Source: UBA7239 sp035430165
GTDB lineage: Bacteria > Pseudomonadota > Gammaproteobacteria > Pseudomonadales > UBA7239
DNA: 64,000 bases
Assembly: GCA_035430165.1 (NCBI GenBank)
Contig: DAOMGE010000005.1
Coordinates: forward strand, 25,774-89,773
Direction of reading: 5' to 3'
The notes beneath the pieces are model-generated. The model had not been told where the DNA came from and searched no databases. It was given only the letters and a program-made list of their open reading frames with translations. Made by a program: the position numbers and the translations under genes. Of the stretch, positions 61,706 through 64,000 are shown in pieces; within the stretch, counting starts at the first letter, position 1; each line of letters starts with the position of its first letter.

Positions 61706-63993
61706 ATCGCGGGGCAGTTTTTGCTCTGTTGTCGCTTGCGCTGGTTTTTATATGCGGAAGCGCACTTGCCCTGGAAACAAACAAGATTCAGGTGGACGAT
61801 AACACTTTCAAAAGCCTACCTATCAACCAGGATGACACCGAAAGCTCAATGAAAATAAAAAAGAGCAGGACGTTACAACACGTAGCACTCACTGTTCAAA
61901 ATAAAACTGGCAGCCCCGTGAATTTCTGGATTCACATTGAAAATGCAAGAATCAATCATGTACTGCTGCTGAGAAATGACGGCGAAAAACAACTGGCGGG
62001 AACCGATTATCCTCTATCCCTCTGGAAAGAAATTGGCGGGAATATTGTATTCCGACAGTCACTTTTGCCAGGATCCAGCTATGACTATATTGCCTACACC
62101 GAAAATGATGGCGCAATAAATACCAACCTGAACGTGATTGGTGAAATAAATGCACTGCACTATTTCAGGAAATTCCAGAATATTACCGGAATCATGGCGG
62201 GATCCATTTTCGGCATATCGGCATTCCTGCTGTTCCTGGGATTCAGCAGCCGGGATACCACATATTTTGATCTGGCCGTAACCAGTACGTCTGTTGCACT
62301 GCTACAAATAAACGATCTCGGGATACTCTATCCACTTTGGCCGGAATCCCCACAGTGGAATCAACAGTTTTCGGTAATTTTTGCTTCAATATCGACAATA
62401 TCCGGATGCCGGCTAGCCAGGATATACCTGCTGAGCAAAATATATTCTCCAATAATCAACAAGATTTTTATCGGGCTTGAGTCCTACATTCTCCTGGTTT
62501 TTATCCCTGTGGCTTTTATCAACACGCATCAGGTCATTGTAATTTTTATTGTCATCCCCGCTGTTTTCCTTATGGGGTTACAGCTGACTTTCAGTGCGAT
62601 GCAGATACGAAAAAACTACAAACCCGCAAAGATCTTCTTTGTTGCCTGTCTCCTGCCCCTGATAGCGGGATGCCTGATAGCCCTGACGTTTATGGGTGTA
62701 GTCCCCAGCACTGCATTCATGAAACTACTGCCCCTATCCGGCACCTGCATACAACTGGCCATATTCGCCCTTGCCCTTGGCGAGCGCATTAACTGGCTGA
62801 ACCAGCAAAGCGTGGCGGCACAAAATATTGCCGTGCAATCCCGCGCTGAATCCGAAACAAAAAAGCGTTTTATAACCCAGATATCGCATGAACTGCGGAC
62901 ACCGTTAATCGGAATCATTGGCCTGGCAGAAATCGAACAAGACAGGGAGATAGATTATGGAAGAAAAGTATTGCTGGGAAACCTGCACAGATCTGCAAAC
63001 TACCTTTTGTCAATCATCAACAACATCCTGGAGTTTGCCAGACTCGAAGCCACAGGATGGGTCTCATCAGAACAGACGATCAATATCAGGCAATTCATTA
63101 CTGGCATAGTGTCCTCTTACAACACAAAGATACCGAAAAACAGCATATCCCTGACGTGTCATATTTATGATGATGTACCAGAAAATATTTCAGGCGATAA
63201 AGAAGCCCTGAAAAAAATACTGGGGCATATCCTGGACAATTCGATAAAATTCACCCAGCAAGGCGGCATCGTTATCATCGTTGAAGCATCATCAGGAAAT
63301 AGTGAACGCATCAATTTACGATTTGAAATCCTGGATACAGGAATAGGCTTTGACAAATCATTTTCCGAAAGGGTTTTCCTGCCTTTTGAAGTGGCTGACA
63401 ACTCTTCTACAAGACCCACCCAGGGTTCCGGCATTGGCCTTTCAGTAAGCAGAAAACTTTGTGAATTATTGGGCGGCGAAATCGGATGCGACAGCCAGAA
63501 AGACAAGGGCACCATATTCTGGTTTTCACTTCCCTTTAAGGTTATCGCAATTAGCCAGAACGAGCACAGGGCAACACCAGACCTGGATGCGTTCAACCTG
63601 TCCAGGCCAGCAAGGAATGAATCAGCCTTATGTATCTATGCCGCCGAAGACGATGAAGCCCTGCAAACCGTAATGCAAGGAATTTTTGAAAAGCAGGGAT
63701 TCATGTACAAGATATTTCCCAATGGAAAAAAACTGCTGGATGCCTATGTCAGGAGCCCGCTCGAGCCAGACCTTATCCTGCTGGACTGGAATATGCCTGT
63801 GATGAATGCTGAACGGACTATCATAGAGATCAACGAGTACAGGGAAATGTATAAATTTCCCGCCACACGTATCGCGGTCATGACTGCTTTCGACACACTT
63901 CCGGCCATCTCTCCTGATATAAAGGATGATATTTTATGGCTGAAGAAGCCGGTTGATATAAAAAAAATAAAAAACCTGCTTATAATGCGATAA
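61702..63993 (+). CDS. Hybrid histidine kinase with 7TM sensor (second of pair)
   Basis: This 763-residue protein has the same plan as its neighbour: signal peptide (about 1-24), a shorter periplasmic beta domain (about 55-145), seven helices (about 160-362), HisKA with H396 in QISHELRTP, ATPase with LGHILDNSIKF, DTGIGF and GSGIGL, and a receiver with D695 in LLDWNMP. The receiver is less regular than the first: AFDTLP follows the usual threonine, and the lysine is in WLKKPV. Sequence identity to the first is low outside motifs. An ATGA overlap makes co-expression nearly certain. It has no output domain of its own. Confidence 0.9.
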   Translation: MNRGAVFALLSLALVFICGSALALETNKIQVDDNTFKSLPINQDDTESSMKIKKSRTLQHVALTVQNKTGSPVNFWIHIENARINHVLLLRNDGEKQLAGTDYPLSLWKEIGGNIVFRQSLLPGSSYDYIAYTENDGAINTNLNVIGEINALHYFRKFQNITGIMAGSIFGISAFLLFLGFSSRDTTYFDLAVTSTSVALLQINDLGILYPLWPESPQWNQQFSVIFASISTISGCRLARIYLLSKIYSPIINKIFIGLESYILLVFIPVAFINTHQVIVIFIVIPAVFLMGLQLTFSAMQIRKNYKPAKIFFVACLLPLIAGCLIALTFMGVVPSTAFMKLLPLSGTCIQLAIFALALGERINWLNQQSVAAQNIAVQSRAESETKKRFITQISHELRTPLIGIIGLAEIEQDREIDYGRKVLLGNLHRSANYLLSIINNILEFARLEATGWVSSEQTINIRQFITGIVSSYNTKIPKNSISLTCHIYDDVPENISGDKEALKKILGHILDNSIKFTQQGGIVIIVEASSGNSERINLRFEILDTGIGFDKSFSERVFLPFEVADNSSTRPTQGSGIGLSVSRKLCELLGGEIGCDSQKDKGTIFWFSLPFKVIAISQNEHRATPDLDAFNLSRPARNESALCIYAAEDDEALQTVMQGIFEKQGFMYKIFPNGKKLLDAYVRSPLEPDLILLDWNMPVMNAERTIIEINEYREMYKFPATRIAVMTAFDTLPAISPDIKDDILWLKKPVDIKKIKNLLIMR

Positions 63994-64000
63994 CAAGATG

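Noticed and set aside
59019..63993. Genomic island integrated at tRNA-Arg
   Set aside because: The lower-GC kinase genes lie on the 5' side of the tRNA, while integration uses the 3' end. No integrase or repeated tRNA tail is visible.

Overview
The window is a gene-dense stretch of a gammaproteobacterial chromosome with no phage, integrase, transposase or CRISPR array. Three things point to a Pseudomonadales/Oceanospirillales-type lineage (Pseudomonas, Marinobacter, Alcanivorax and relatives): the gyrA-serC-pheA-hisC-tyrA-aroA-cmk-rpsA-ihfB block, a FabY-type ketoacyl synthase, and a transporter beside aroC. No species is claimed, because no similarity search was possible. GC is moderate, and visibly lower in the last 5 kb.

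Layout: (1) 1-4.0 kb holds the glyoxylate shunt. A cut-off isocitrate lyase gene (-) diverges from malate synthase G and glyoxalase II (+). (2) 4.0-7.5 kb has an AsmA-like DUF748 envelope protein and SlyD (-). (3) 7.7-13.9 kb is one giant gene for a secreted, calcium-binding-type repeat protein (thrombospondin type 3 repeats plus an RCC1-like propeller). (4) 14.1-18.3 kb (+) carries ppnP, cysC, an SDR, a lone mreB, xseB and ispA, closed by a very strong bidirectional terminator. (5) 18.4-24.5 kb has a long-form GAPDH, srkA, a small secreted thrombospondin-3 protein, and purM-purN-DUF3108. (6) 24.5-30.4 kb has lolC-lolD-lolE (-), a GT-C glycosyltransferase and a TauE/SafE permease. (7) 30.4-36.5 kb is a probable sulfur-stress efflux operon (-): DUF2892, RND adaptor, RND pump, and a dithiol ArsR repressor. 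(8) 36.5-36.8 kb is a 355-base gap with a candidate small RNA. (9) 36.8-48.9 kb is the long housekeeping cluster from gyrA down to pyrF. (10) 49-58.9 kb has fabY diverging from a GlxA-type regulator, a YqhA-family protein, an MFS transporter, aroC and ccmCDEFG. (11) 59.0-64 kb has tRNA-Arg(CCT) and two overlapping hybrid histidine kinases with 7TM sensor regions.

The least explained features are these. The two secreted thrombospondin-3 proteins, 7 kb apart, end in the same unusual C-terminal tail. A head-to-tail REP-like inverted pair supplies the stop codons of two converging genes. The ArsR/DUF2892/RND operon has a sensor whose cysteine spacing matches persulfide sensors and a palindrome over its promoter. 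A candidate sRNA lies between pyrF and that operon. The tandem kinase pair has no separate response regulator in view. Several conserved clusters are also incomplete here: lapA without lapB, mreB without mreCD, and ccmCDEFG without ccmAB or ccmHI.
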